32,766 nucleotides of DNA from an uncultured Lentisphaeria bacterium (GCA_949298075.1 CASFVA010000055.1:1-32766), one strand, 5' to 3'. Shown: positions 6,118-15,021, numbered from the stretch's first letter. Translations and numbers: made by a program. Notes: generated by a model not told the origin, from the letters alone.

Positions 6118-7533
6118 TCAGGCCGAGCGGCGACAGCCGGAATCCGCTTCGGGCGACCGTCCCTCAACCAGCACGTCTCCCACCGATTCAACCGGCCGGC
6201 CCCGCCGCCGCAGTGCCCGGCTGCCCCAGCTGGAATCTCCGACGGTGAGAAAGCAATAGGGAATCATCCAGAACAGAAAGAAGAAGTTGAACACCGAAAA
6301 GGTGTAACCCCAGATCATGTCCCGGCCCCGCCGGTGCACCGCCAGGTATACCAGCGCCGGAATCGTACCCCAGATGATCGTGGTCCAGGCCATGCTGCTG
6401 AGAAAGGACAGCGGCGCCAGCACCGCCCCCGCCGCCAGGAACGGCAGCAGAAACACCGGCGCCAGCAGCAGCATCGTCTGCATGATGACGTTGAACTGAA
6501 CCGCCAGGGCAAACCAGCCGACCCGGAAAAAGGCGAAACGGTACATCGAAAATGTTTCCCGCACATCCCCGCGACACCAGCGCATGTACATCCGGCACAG
6601 CCCGCCGAACGTCGCCGGCACCCGGGTCCGGGCCACGGCGTTGCGCTGATAAACCACCCGGAAGCCGGCTCTGAGCAGGCGTGTGCTCAGCGCCCGGTCC
6701 TCGCCGATGCCGGCCGGCCTTCCCAGAAAAGTCTGATTGACCCATTCTCCCAGAAACGGCAGCAGCGCTTCCCGGCGGTAGGCGCTCAGCGCACCCGGGG
6801 TGCAGAAGACGGTCCGCATGAGGCTCTGGGTCGCCCGGACAATCTCAAAGTTGAATGCGAAACTCACTTCCAGCAGCCGCGGCAGCGCCCCGTCTCCGGG
6901 ATTGCCCACCCGGATGTTGCCGGCCACTCCGCCGACCGCCGGATCCGTCAGCGGCGTCACCAGACGGCGCAGGGCCGCCGGCTCCACTTCCGAATCGCTG
7001 TCGACCGTCACGACAACCTCGCTGCGCGAATGCAGGACCCCGTGATGGAGCGCCCGGCGCTTGCCGCCGTTTTTTTCCAGCCGGACCGCTGTCACCCGTC
7101 CCGGCGGTGCGGCTTCCGCCGCCGCTGAAATCCATTGCCAGGTATCGTCAACGCTGCCGTCGTCAATGGCGATAATGTGCAGTTTGTCCGCGGGATAGTC
7201 GCTGGCCAGAACGCTGTTGAGCGCCTTCAGCACGGCGCGCCCCTCGTTGTAAGCCGGAATGATGACCGTGCAATCCGGCAGTTCGGCGTCTCCGGCTCCC
7301 GGCCGGGACCGGTAGCAGCCGAAAGCGAGCACCAGCAGCAATCCGAGATAGCAGACCGAAAACAGAAAAAACACTCCGCCGGCCACCATCAGCCAGCCGT
7401 GATCCATGCCGATCAGGCTCACCCATCGGAAGTCCGCCTGACCGCAGCCGAGGCAGACCGCGATCAGCAGCAGGGTCGCCACCTTGATGGCGGTCAGGCG
7501 GCGCGCGGCGGCGGATGGCGGATTCTGGTTCAT
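6118..7533 (-). CDS. Membrane-bound family 2 glycosyltransferase (processive type)
   Basis: A 471-residue inner-membrane enzyme of the PgaC/NodC/hyaluronan-synthase/BcsA type, which polymerises or adds sugars from nucleotide-sugar donors. Two N-terminal membrane segments (about 15-35 and 47-72) precede a GT-A domain starting at VIIPAYNEG. Nucleotide-binding DDGS (124-127), the metal-binding VDSDS (D178, D180), the catalytic-base GED (277-279) and the RMYMRW motif (R318-W319), equivalent to Q/R-x-x-RW, are all present. Three to four C-terminal membrane segments follow. The product cannot be told from the sequence. No deacetylase or other polymer-synthesis partner is adjacent. It is transcribed divergently from argB. 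Confidence 0.8.
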   Translation of the reverse strand: MNQNPPSAAARRLTAIKVATLLLIAVCLGCGQADFRWVSLIGMDHGWLMVAGGVFFLFSVCYLGLLLVLAFGCYRSRPGAGDAELPDCTVIIPAYNEGRAVLKALNSVLASDYPADKLHIIAIDDGSVDDTWQWISAAAEAAPPGRVTAVRLEKNGGKRRALHHGVLHSRSEVVVTVDSDSEVEPAALRRLVTPLTDPAVGGVAGNIRVGNPGDGALPRLLEVSFAFNFEIVRATQSLMRTVFCTPGALSAYRREALLPFLGEWVNQTFLGRPAGIGEDRALSTRLLRAGFRVVYQRNAVARTRVPATFGGLCRMYMRWCRGDVRETFSMYRFAFFRVGWFALAVQFNVIMQTMLLLAPVFLLPFLAAGAVLAPLSFLSSMAWTTIIWGTIPALVYLAVHRRGRDMIWGYTFSVFNFFFLFWMIPYCFLTVGDSSWGSRALRRRGRPVESVGDVLVEGRSPEADSGCRRSA

Positions 7534-7610
7534 CGGTTCTCCCCGGGCCGGCCAACTGCTGTGCCGGACTTCGCTGATGGTTGCTGATTGGTTTCTGCGG
7601 CTTGATTCTC

Positions 7611-7639
7611 AATATATCACGCGAAAGTTGCGATAAAAT
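7611..7639 (-). promoter_or_regulatory. Possible promoter of the family 2 glycosyltransferase
   Basis: TATATT (7611-7616, minus strand) matches the -10 seen at other genes here, 78 nt before the start codon. The -35 at 17-nt spacing is poor (ATTTTA). Confidence 0.4.
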
Positions 7640-7688
7640 TGCCGGAAGATTACAAATTGGCAATCTTGGCGCTTTTTTGCGATTTTAC

Positions 7689-7717
7689 TTGCGCCGGACC
7701 GGTTCGGGAGTTATATT
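7689..7717 (+). promoter_or_regulatory. Promoter of argB
   Basis: TTGCGC (7689-7694) and TATATT (7712-7717) are spaced by exactly 17 nt. The predicted start of transcription near 7724 leaves a leader of about 50 nt. Confidence 0.65.
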
Positions 7718-7776
7718 TTACCCCGGATTAAGGCAACTGACAGCAATCGGATATTCCCGGGGAGATGTTCCACACC

Positions 7777-8664
7777 ATGAAAGATCTGATTTACAAGGCG
7801 GATGTGCTGGTAGAAGCGCTGCCTTTCATTCAGCGTTTCCGCAACTCGCTGATGCTCGTTAAATTCGGCGGCAGCGCCATGGAGAATCCCGACCTGGTCG
7901 CCGGAGCCATGCGCGACGTGGTCATGCTTGAGGCCATCGGCATCCGGCCGGTGGTGGTGCACGGCGGGGGCAAGGCGATTTCGGCCGAACTCAAGCGCCA
8001 GAACATTCCCGTGAAGTTCGTAAACGGTCTGCGCTACACCTGCGAACGGACCATCAGGGTCGTGGATGACGTGCTGCACAACCAGGTCAACCGCGAACTG
8101 GTCTGCCTCGGCAGCCGGGCCGGCGGCAGCCTGGTCGGCGTTTCAGGCAAAACCGTGCTCAAGGCGCGCAGAACCGGCTCGGTCGATCCGGTCACCGGCA
8201 AGAGCGAGGATGTCGGATTTGTCGGCGAGGTTATCGGTGTGAATCCCACTCCCATCCTGGACGTGCTCAATTCCGGCGCGATTCCGGTGGTGACGCCGCT
8301 GGGCATGGGGGCCGACGGCCAGATTTACAACATCAATGCCGATACCGCCGCCTGTCGGATCGCCGAGGCGCTCCATGTCCGCAAACTGGTTTTCATCAGC
8401 GACGTGCCGGGAATCCTGGCTGACTGCAAGGATGAAAGTTCCGTCATTCCCACCATCCGCACCGACGAAATCGAAGATCTCATCCGCCGCGGCGTACTCT
8501 CCGGCGGCATGCTGCCCAAAATCGCCGGCTGCGTCGCCGCCCTTGACAGCGGAATCAACAAGGTTCACCTCATCGACGGCCGGCTGAAGCATTCGCTGCT
8601 GCTGGAAATTTTCACCGCGACCGGAGTCGGTACTCAGATTGTCCGTCCTGATTCGGTGATGTGA
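7777..8664 (+). CDS. argB: Acetylglutamate kinase
   Basis: ArgB phosphorylates N-acetylglutamate in the second step of arginine synthesis, in the cytoplasm. Family hallmarks are KFGGSAM near the N-terminus (phosphate-binding Lys-Gly-Gly), VVVHGGGK with the substrate-binding Gly-rich loop, the NGLRYT segment, NINADTAA, and GGMLPKIAGC with the second catalytic lysine. The 295-residue length is normal. An ATG at 7765 immediately abuts the GGGGAG ribosome site and is unlikely to be used. The ATG at 7777, 12 nt from it, is chosen but is not ideal. There are no other arg genes nearby. The next gene starts 3 nt after its stop, so the two are co-transcribed. Confidence 0.93.
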   Translation: MKDLIYKADVLVEALPFIQRFRNSLMLVKFGGSAMENPDLVAGAMRDVVMLEAIGIRPVVVHGGGKAISAELKRQNIPVKFVNGLRYTCERTIRVVDDVLHNQVNRELVCLGSRAGGSLVGVSGKTVLKARRTGSVDPVTGKSEDVGFVGEVIGVNPTPILDVLNSGAIPVVTPLGMGADGQIYNINADTAACRIAEALHVRKLVFISDVPGILADCKDESSVIPTIRTDEIEDLIRRGVLSGGMLPKIAGCVAALDSGINKVHLIDGRLKHSLLLEIFTATGVGTQIVRPDSVM

Positions 8665-8667
8665 CCG

Positions 8668-9231
8668 ATGATCCCCGATTCCATCGTTCTGGCCGGCATC
8701 AAGCACTGCGGCAAAAGCGCCATCGGCCGCGAGCTGGCCGGACGGCTCGGTGTACCGTTTCTGGACTCCGACGTCGAACTGCTCCGGAAAGCCCCGCCGG
8801 GAGCGGAGTCGGTGCGCGGACTCTACCGCCGGCTCGGCGCCGACGGCTTCCGCCGGTTTGAGGCCGAAGTCATCGCTGCGCTGGCGGCGGCGCCCGCGCC
8901 CCGGGTTCTGGCCCTGGGCGGCGGCGCCGTCGAAAATGCCTTCATCGCCCCCGAAACCCTGAGGCGGCTGGGAGAACTGGTCTGGCTGGATCTTCCGGAT
9001 GAAGTCGCCTTTGCCCGAATCGCGGCCGAGGGGCTGCCGCCGTTTCTCGAGACCGCCGCCGACCCCGCGGCGGAATTCCGCCGGATCAACGACCGGCGGC
9101 GGGAAGGATTCCGGAGGATTGCGGCGCTTCGGTTTGAACCCTCCCCGGATGAGACTCCGGAGGGAAACGCCATGGCTCTGCTGGCCCGGCTTGAGCGGCC
9201 GCCGGAGCCGGCGGTCAACGCGGTTGTTTAA
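8668..9231 (+). CDS. Shikimate kinase-like protein
   Basis: A 187-residue P-loop kinase close to AroK/AroL, which phosphorylate shikimate in aromatic amino acid synthesis. The Walker A loop is GIKHCGKS (10-17). The FLDSD segment (D33, D35) matches the Mg2+/shikimate-binding DxD, FRRFEAEV (R62, E65) matches the FRxxE substrate motif, and LALGGGAV (84-86) matches the GGG motif. The lid region is unusual: where shikimate kinases carry an RPLL-like motif, this protein has GLPPFL. Substrate specificity is therefore less certain. It starts 3 nt after argB. Its last 17 bp overlap the 3' end of rsmB on the opposite strand. Confidence 0.75.
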   Translation: MIPDSIVLAGIKHCGKSAIGRELAGRLGVPFLDSDVELLRKAPPGAESVRGLYRRLGADGFRRFEAEVIAALAAAPAPRVLALGGGAVENAFIAPETLRRLGELVWLDLPDEVAFARIAAEGLPPFLETAADPAAEFRRINDRRREGFRRIAALRFEPSPDETPEGNAMALLARLERPPEPAVNAVV

Positions 9232-10429
9232 CCAGTCGGGCCGCGAACGCCCCGTCGGAACCGGGGCCGGGCAGCAGCCGGCTTTGGGCGGTCAGCTCAA
9301 ACTCCGGATGCCCCTCCAGAAAGGACGCGATCCGGAGCTCATTTTCATCGGGATCAATGCTGCATGTACTGTAAATCAGCCGGCCGCCGGGAGCGGTCAG
9401 CCGGGCGGCTTCGGCGAGAATGTGCTCCTGCAGTTTGCCGATTTCGGCAAGCCCGGAATCCGAAAACCGCCAGAGCGCGTCGGGGCGGCGCCGGAACACC
9501 CCGGTGTTGGAGCAGGGTACGTCCGCCAGAATGTAGTCAAATTCTCCAGTCAGCATTTCCGGTGCGGCGGTGACGGTCCGGTGTTGCAGTCCCCGGAGCC
9601 GGAAGTTGGCGGCGGTGAGCCGCTGGCGGGCCTCCGAGCGGTCGGCGGCGACAAGTTCGGCTCCGCCGGGCAGGGCTTCGGACAGCATCAGGGACTTGCC
9701 ACCGGGCGCGGCGCAGAGATCCAACGCCCGCCGGACGCCGCGGAGATCGTCCAGTGAAGGCGCCAGCGAGGCGGCGGGATCCTGAATGTAGAGCCGGCCG
9801 AGACGGAAATCCTCCGAATTCAGCACCGCTTCCGGCGCGGCGCGGAAAAACCGGTATCGCCCCGGCGACGGAATCGCGTCACAGTCAAACCCCGGCATGA
9901 ACTGGTGTTCCATTCGGAACGTAAATTCCGGTTCCGTAAGAAAAGCCGCCGTCAATTGCGCCAGTTCTGCGGAGTTGAAAATCCGCCGCCAGCGGCGCAG
10001 CACCGGCGGCGGCAGCACCTGTTCCGGAATTTCCGGCGCCGTCGGCCGTTCACGTACCGCCCGGCGCAGCACCGCGTTGACAAAACCGGCCGCCCGGCGC
10101 CCTGCCGCAGCGGCCGCCGTTTCCACCGCGACGTTGACAGCCGACTCCGGAGCAATGGCGCTTTGAAAATGGATCTGGGTCAGCGCCGCTTCGAGCAATC
10201 GCCGCACTTCCGGAGCCGGCCGACGCGCCGCCAGCTCCGCGATTCTGGCGTCGATGAACCGCCGCCGACGGTAAAAGGTGAGCAGCAGATGCGACAGGGA
10301 ACGGCGCAGCCCGGGACCGGCGGCATCAAGCCGGTCGTCCAGCGTGACCCTTCCGGAATCCACCGCCGCGATTGCGGCGACCGCCGCTTCGAGCAGCCGG
10401 CCGGAACTGCCGGAAAATGCCGGTTTCAT
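9215..10429 (-). CDS. rsmB: 16S rRNA (cytosine-967-C5)-methyltransferase
   Basis: RsmB methylates C967 of 16S rRNA. The N-terminal NusB-like helical domain (about 8-130) precedes the Rossmann methyltransferase domain with the SAM loop LDLCAAPGGKS (239-246), DVPCSNTG (303-310, C306) and IYSTCSIDPDENE with the catalytic cysteine C356. The two-cysteine layout is that of RNA m5C methyltransferases of the RsmB/Nop2 family. The 404-residue length is slightly shorter than the E. coli enzyme. Its start overlaps the end of hldD by 4 bp, so it is the last gene of the acyltransferase-lptD-hldD operon. Confidence 0.9.
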   Translation of the reverse strand: MKPAFSGSSGRLLEAAVAAIAAVDSGRVTLDDRLDAAGPGLRRSLSHLLLTFYRRRRFIDARIAELAARRPAPEVRRLLEAALTQIHFQSAIAPESAVNVAVETAAAAAGRRAAGFVNAVLRRAVRERPTAPEIPEQVLPPPVLRRWRRIFNSAELAQLTAAFLTEPEFTFRMEHQFMPGFDCDAIPSPGRYRFFRAAPEAVLNSEDFRLGRLYIQDPAASLAPSLDDLRGVRRALDLCAAPGGKSLMLSEALPGGAELVAADRSEARQRLTAANFRLRGLQHRTVTAAPEMLTGEFDYILADVPCSNTGVFRRRPDALWRFSDSGLAEIGKLQEHILAEAARLTAPGGRLIYSTCSIDPDENELRIASFLEGHPEFELTAQSRLLPGPGSDGAFAARLVKQPR

Positions 10430-11406
10430 TCGTCGCCGAGATGCCGGTTCGGACCCAGATAGTGGTCGAAATAATCAGCCACCGCCACGGTCATCGGCGT
10501 CGGTTCCCGGTCGTAACCCGCGGCCCGGAGTTTGGCCATGTTGGCGCAGGTGTAATACTGGTAACGGTCGCGCAGGGTCTCGGGCATGTCGATGTATTCA
10601 ATCCGGCACGGTCGCTTGAGCGCGGCGAAAGCCGCCGCCGCCAGCTGGTTCCAGCTTTCCGCCCTGCCGCTGCCGACATTGAACAGTCCGGCGAGGTTGT
10701 CGCGTCCGAACAGCCAGACTACGATGTCGGCCGCATCTTTCACATAGAGGAAATCGCGAAGCTGCTCGCCGTCGGCGTACTCCGGACGGTAGGACTTGAA
10801 GAGCTGCAGAACCCCTGTGGCCGTGATCTGCTCGAAAGCGCGCATCACCACGCTGCGCATGCCGGCCTTGTGAGCTTCGTTCGGTCCGTAAATATTGGAA
10901 AATTTGCATCCGACCAGCCGGTCGAGATATCCCCGCCGCCGGGCCCACAGGTCGAACAGCTGCTTGGAGTAACCGTACATGTTCATCGGACGCAGCTCGT
11001 GAATGCGGCTCTCATCGTCATCATAACCGCACGAACCGTCGCCATAGGTGGCGCAGCTTGACGCATACACCATGCGGATGTGATGCCGGATGCAGTATTC
11101 GGCCAGCTCGCAGGTGTACTTGAAGTTGTTGTCGATCAGGTAGCTGGCGTCACGTTCAGTGGTTGAGGAACAGGCGCCGAGGTGAAACACTCCCTCGATT
11201 TTCCGTCCGTCCGGAACTCCCGCAGCCAGCGCGGCGCGGAATTTGTCTTTTTCCTGGTAGTCGGTGAATCGCAGCGGTGCGAGGTTCTTCCACTTGTCGG
11301 ACTCGCCCAGATGATCCACGACCAGAATGTCGTCGATTCCCATCCGGTTGAGCTGCCACACGATGGCGCTGCCGATCAGGCCGGCGCCTCCGGTTACGAT
11401 GTACAT
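10426..11406 (-). CDS. hldD: ADP-L-glycero-D-manno-heptose 6-epimerase
   Basis: HldD (RfaD) converts ADP-D-glycero-manno-heptose to the L-glycero form used in the LPS inner core. The NADP-binding GGAGLIG loop is at 6-12, followed by the YASSCATYG segment and the catalytic MYGYSK (Y144, K148). The substrate region GPNEAHKAGMRSVV and RDFLYVKDAAD are characteristic of this epimerase rather than of GalE. The product has 326 residues. The ATG at 11406 is chosen because AAGGAA lies 7 nt upstream and the Rossmann strand begins at once; 13 upstream codons are open but unlikely. It follows lptD after 78 nt and overlaps rsmB by 4 bp. It shows that this organism makes heptose-containing LPS or another heptosylated glycan. 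Confidence 0.9.
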   Translation of the reverse strand: MYIVTGGAGLIGSAIVWQLNRMGIDDILVVDHLGESDKWKNLAPLRFTDYQEKDKFRAALAAGVPDGRKIEGVFHLGACSSTTERDASYLIDNNFKYTCELAEYCIRHHIRMVYASSCATYGDGSCGYDDDESRIHELRPMNMYGYSKQLFDLWARRRGYLDRLVGCKFSNIYGPNEAHKAGMRSVVMRAFEQITATGVLQLFKSYRPEYADGEQLRDFLYVKDAADIVVWLFGRDNLAGLFNVGSGRAESWNQLAAAAFAALKRPCRIEYIDMPETLRDRYQYYTCANMAKLRAAGYDREPTPMTVAVADYFDHYLGPNRHLGDE

Positions 11407-11444
11407 GATGTCGTTCCTTTTGGTTGTCGCGGAACACCGCATCA

Positions 11445-11473
11445 CCGCCGGCCGCCTCCGGAGCGGCCGGCGG
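11445..11473 (-). repeat. GC-rich inverted repeat between lptD and hldD
   Basis: CCGCCGGCCG (11445-11454) and CGGCCGGCGG (11464-11473) are perfect 10-bp arms around a 9-nt centre. No T-tract follows in the direction of transcription, so it is not a classical intrinsic terminator. It may affect message stability or partial termination between the two genes. Confidence 0.55.
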
Positions 11474-11484
11474 CCGGTTCGCGT

Positions 11485-14082
11485 TCAGAAGCGGCTGTCC
11501 AGCATCATCCGGTTCGCCCGGTTGAGCATGTTGTTCTGCACGCCGCCCAGTTCGGGTTCAAGCCCGGTCAGGCGGGCCTGAACCGAGAAAGAGGTGTCCC
11601 AGGTGCCGCTGGAGTTGCAGTCATCCTCATGCTCGAAACTCAGCATGCCGATCAGTTCCCAGCAGTGGAAGCGGCGCAGCAGCATGAAGGAAATGTCCGA
11701 CATGTAGCCGCGCACCACGTCGTAACTCATCGAGACCGCGCCCATGGTCCGCCGGTCTGGCGTAATCGGGAAGCTGGCGCCTAAAGTGAAATCTTCCTCA
11801 TACTCCGAACTGTAGGCGTTGAAGTAACTGCCGGCGTCGATCTGAGTCAGGGTCGAGCCCATCGAGTAGGCGCTGCGCGAACGGTAGCCCCGGTTGTAAT
11901 TATAGGAAAAATTGAGGTTCACATCCTCAATCGGCTGGTAATTGAGCGAGATGTTCCAGCGGTTGAGCCAGCGCAGTCCGAGTCCGGTCACGCCGACGTT
12001 CCGGCCGTTGCGGTAGGTGTCGGGCACGCCGTCGTTGTTGCCGCCGATGTCCACCAGGAACTGAGTGGAAAGCGTGAAGTCCTTGATGGGCGAAGTCCGG
12101 ATGATCGTGCCCAGGGCCCCGACATGGTTGAATTCGCGCTCGGGATCCCGGTTGAAGTGGATGTCCAGGAAATTCTCCATGGAGAAGTATTCCCGCAGCC
12201 GGCTGCCGTTTCGGGTCTGGAGGCGGTTCTCCAGGCCGAGGCGCACGAAATTCATTTCGTCGATCCGGTCGACATCGTCAAAGTAGTAGAGATACTTGCG
12301 GTCCACGTTGGGGTTGCTGATGTAAGTGTAGTTCAGATAGGGACGCATCACGTGGCGCAGTCCGTCCAGCCCGAGGAACCGGCTGCGGACGTTTTGCCAG
12401 GTGTTGTGGATCTTGGTGGAGGCCTCAAAGCCCAGCTCCCCGGCGAACCGCACCCGGCTGCCGCCGTCGTGATCGTAGTTGACCAGATCGGGCAGACCGG
12501 AGGACTGCGGATTGGCGGCGGTGAACATCCGGAGCAGGTCGTCGGTGGTGACCGGATTCTCCGACGAATTGGAATACGCCGTCAGTTTGAAGCCAGCCCG
12601 CGGCACCAGGGTGAACCATTTGGAGCGGATCGGATAGTACAGAAAGTGGGTGGTGTCAAACCGGAAAGCCTCGTAGTCGCGCAGCTCGCTGTTGCGGTAG
12701 CGCGAGGGTTCGTCGAAATCAATCCACTTCATCCGCATGTAGTCAGCGGTCATGTCGCCCTGGTAATAGATCCCGGTCCCGAAGAGTTCCTGCCGCGGGG
12801 CATCCAACCGGACTTCGGGCAGTTTTTCGACCGTGCTGAAGTATTTGACCACCCGCGGACGGAAGTAGAGCGCGGCGCTCAGGTGGTCAAACTGCTGTTC
12901 CAGCGCGGCGTAGGTCGCCGGCTGCGGATCCGCGTCATAGCGGTTGCTGTAGAAGTCCCGGAGAAAATAGTAGTCGCTCACATATTCGAATGCGCCGCGG
13001 AAATCCAGCCGGGGGGTGATGTGGGTGAGGTTGCTGACCCGGAAGTCGTAACGGCCGTGCGGAACATCGAGACGGTAAAGGTCGTAGTCGTCGGTTTCAT
13101 AGGGGCGCAGATCATAGATGCTGTAGGCGAAAATTTCCGTCCGGCTCTTTTCCGTCACAAATTCCGCGTCGAGGCCGTAGCCGAAGCCGCGCTTCTCATA
13201 CCAGTCGCCGCGCAATTTGGCCGAACTGTAGGGATAATCCAGGAAAGTGAAGCGCTTGTACATCGACAGGTAGTAGCCCCAGTCGCTCTGTTTGCCGAAC
13301 TGGGTGCCGAACAACCCCGGAGATTCGTCCTTGGGCTTGTAGAAAACCGGCAGCCAGAGTACCGGCACCCCGTAGATCCGGGCGGTGCCGTTGGTCAGCA
13401 GCACCGTGTGGTCACCCGGATCGGTGTCGATATTGTCCACTCCGTAAAATTCGGTGCGATGGGGGGTCAGGGTAATGGTTCCGGCGCCGATGGAGTAGTG
13501 GGCGTTGTCGAACTCCAGATAATTGCAGGCGCTGATTTCGGCGTCCCTCACGGTGATGATGCCGTCGGGGTTGCGCTCGCCCGATTTCGCCCGGCAGACG
13601 AAGGTCTTGAACTTCATCTGCGCCTCGTCGAAGCGGAAATAGCCGCTCCTCAGGTTGCCGACCAGTCGCTCGGCCCGGATGTTGTCGCCGATGCTGGTGG
13701 TTTTGACGTTGATGGTTTTGTCTCCCCAGACGCTGCCGGAAATTCCGGTGACGCTGACCAGAATGTTCGGCGCCTGTTCCAGTTCGGCGAGCCGTTCGAG
13801 CGAGACCTTTCCCTGCATGGCGACGTGGCGCAGCAGGCGGATGTTGCCGGCGGCTTCGATGTCGCGGCTTTCGAGATTGACCACCGCCTGATCGGCGTAA
13901 ATTTCAAACTCGCCGAAGGAAATGTGAACGTTGCCCTTGACGGAGATGTTTTTGCCGGTGACACTCCAGCCGTCGGCTTTGATGCGTTTGAATTCCTCAA
14001 ACCGGAGCCTGGCGGCATCGATCGCCGTCGCTGACAGCGTCAGCGCGGCGGCGGCAATGAGTCCTGTGCGAAAAATCCGCAT
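11485..14082 (-). CDS. lptD: LPS-assembly protein LptD
   Basis: LptD is the outer-membrane beta-barrel that, with LptE, inserts LPS into the outer leaflet. The 865-residue protein has a Sec signal peptide (about 1-23, ending near AIDA), an LptA/OstA-like jelly-roll region (about 25-200), and the conserved YGVPVLWLPVFYKPKDES entry to the barrel at about 237-254. A long Tyr/Arg/Asp-rich barrel follows and ends in a terminal phenylalanine, the usual outer-membrane signal. It has exactly four cysteines: C163 and C186 in the N-terminal part, C807 and C822 near the end of the barrel. The ATG at 14082 overlaps the TGA of the acyltransferase gene; GGGAG lies 10 nt upstream. No lptE is recognisable in the window. 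Confidence 0.9.
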   Translation of the reverse strand: MRIFRTGLIAAAALTLSATAIDAARLRFEEFKRIKADGWSVTGKNISVKGNVHISFGEFEIYADQAVVNLESRDIEAAGNIRLLRHVAMQGKVSLERLAELEQAPNILVSVTGISGSVWGDKTINVKTTSIGDNIRAERLVGNLRSGYFRFDEAQMKFKTFVCRAKSGERNPDGIITVRDAEISACNYLEFDNAHYSIGAGTITLTPHRTEFYGVDNIDTDPGDHTVLLTNGTARIYGVPVLWLPVFYKPKDESPGLFGTQFGKQSDWGYYLSMYKRFTFLDYPYSSAKLRGDWYEKRGFGYGLDAEFVTEKSRTEIFAYSIYDLRPYETDDYDLYRLDVPHGRYDFRVSNLTHITPRLDFRGAFEYVSDYYFLRDFYSNRYDADPQPATYAALEQQFDHLSAALYFRPRVVKYFSTVEKLPEVRLDAPRQELFGTGIYYQGDMTADYMRMKWIDFDEPSRYRNSELRDYEAFRFDTTHFLYYPIRSKWFTLVPRAGFKLTAYSNSSENPVTTDDLLRMFTAANPQSSGLPDLVNYDHDGGSRVRFAGELGFEASTKIHNTWQNVRSRFLGLDGLRHVMRPYLNYTYISNPNVDRKYLYYFDDVDRIDEMNFVRLGLENRLQTRNGSRLREYFSMENFLDIHFNRDPEREFNHVGALGTIIRTSPIKDFTLSTQFLVDIGGNNDGVPDTYRNGRNVGVTGLGLRWLNRWNISLNYQPIEDVNLNFSYNYNRGYRSRSAYSMGSTLTQIDAGSYFNAYSSEYEEDFTLGASFPITPDRRTMGAVSMSYDVVRGYMSDISFMLLRRFHCWELIGMLSFEHEDDCNSSGTWDTSFSVQARLTGLEPELGGVQNNMLNRANRMMLDSRF

Positions 14083-14930
14083 CACTCGGCATCTCCCGGA
14101 GTTGGCGCCGGCGGCGCGGTTGCCAGACCCTCGGCCGCCCGCCAGGCGTTGACGCGCGCCGCGATGAAATCGACGACGGTCTGCTGCTGTTCGGATCCGT
14201 TGCCTGTGATGGTGAGCGCCGGTGCGAATTCAAACCAGACCGCGCGCTCCGGCCGCACCGGACCGAGATCTCGAACCAGGGAACCGGTGGCGACCAGGTC
14301 GGTTTTGAGCGCGAACGGCAACACCGGAACTCCGGCGGATTTGGCGAGCTTCACCCCGATGGTGTTGAAGTGGTCAGGCCGGAAGTACTCGCTCCGGGTC
14401 GATTGGGGGAAGATGATGAGCGAACGTCCGGACTCCAGAATTTTCCGGCCGTCGGCCAGCACCTTGCGGAGGTCGTCGCGGGGATTGCTCCGGGTTACCG
14501 GAATCGCCCCCAGAGACCGCAGAATGTCGCCGAAATACGGCACCTTCATCAGCGACTCCTTGACTACAAAGGAAAAGTCGACATAAGGACGGATGACGGC
14601 GTGAAGCAGCCCGCATTCGAGCAGACTCATATGGTTGCCGACCAGCACCGCCGGCCGTCCGTCAAGCTCCCGCAGATGGTTGAGCCCGCGCAGGTGAATG
14701 CGGCCGCCGCAGCGCTCCACCAGATCGATGTTCCGGTTGGAGAGCGCCATCTGGGTCGCGGCGTCGAGTTTCCCGCGGCGTCCGGCAAGTCCGGCGATGC
14801 AGAAGGTTCGGAAATTGTCGAAGTAAAAATACCACCGGCTGCGGCCCGTCAGCCTGAAACCGGTCGCGACCGGAAGTGACTCCGGGGTATCGTAGCGGTC
14901 CAGACCTTCGAACCGATATTTGAAATCCAT
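14082..14930 (-). CDS. PlsC-family lysophospholipid-type acyltransferase
   Basis: A 282-residue protein of the PlsC/LPLAT superfamily, which transfers acyl chains to glycerolipids or related lipids at the inner membrane. Motif I reads NHMSLLE (H100, E105), an HX4E rather than the common HX4D. The later motif reads FPQSTRS (174-180), where the usual EGTRS has a glutamine and a serine. IPVTRSNPRDD matches the arginine-containing motif II. There is no clear long membrane anchor. It is the first gene of the lptD-hldD-rsmB operon and is coupled to lptD, which suggests a lipid connected to LPS assembly. Acceptor and donor are unknown. Confidence 0.8.
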   Translation of the reverse strand: MDFKYRFEGLDRYDTPESLPVATGFRLTGRSRWYFYFDNFRTFCIAGLAGRRGKLDAATQMALSNRNIDLVERCGGRIHLRGLNHLRELDGRPAVLVGNHMSLLECGLLHAVIRPYVDFSFVVKESLMKVPYFGDILRSLGAIPVTRSNPRDDLRKVLADGRKILESGRSLIIFPQSTRSEYFRPDHFNTIGVKLAKSAGVPVLPFALKTDLVATGSLVRDLGPVRPERAVWFEFAPALTITGNGSEQQQTVVDFIAARVNAWRAAEGLATAPPAPTPGDAE

Positions 14931-14992
14931 AATATGCAGAAATCCTCAAGCGCCAGTCCGGACGGTTCCGGAAATTAATCATATCCGACCTT

Positions 14993-15021
14993 AATATAAC
15001 ACCTTTGCCGGATAATTGCAA
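14993..15021 (-). promoter_or_regulatory. Promoter of the acyltransferase-lptD-hldD-rsmB operon
   Basis: On the minus strand TTGCAA (15016-15021) and TATATT (14993-14998) are 17 nt apart. It lies in the 115-nt gap after rsmG, with a leader of about 55 nt before the acyltransferase ATG. Confidence 0.7.

Noticed and set aside
12124-14034. Plus-strand open frame of 636 codons opposite lptD
   Set aside because: Valine/alanine/glutamate-rich with no motif; antisense of a convincing lptD gene.
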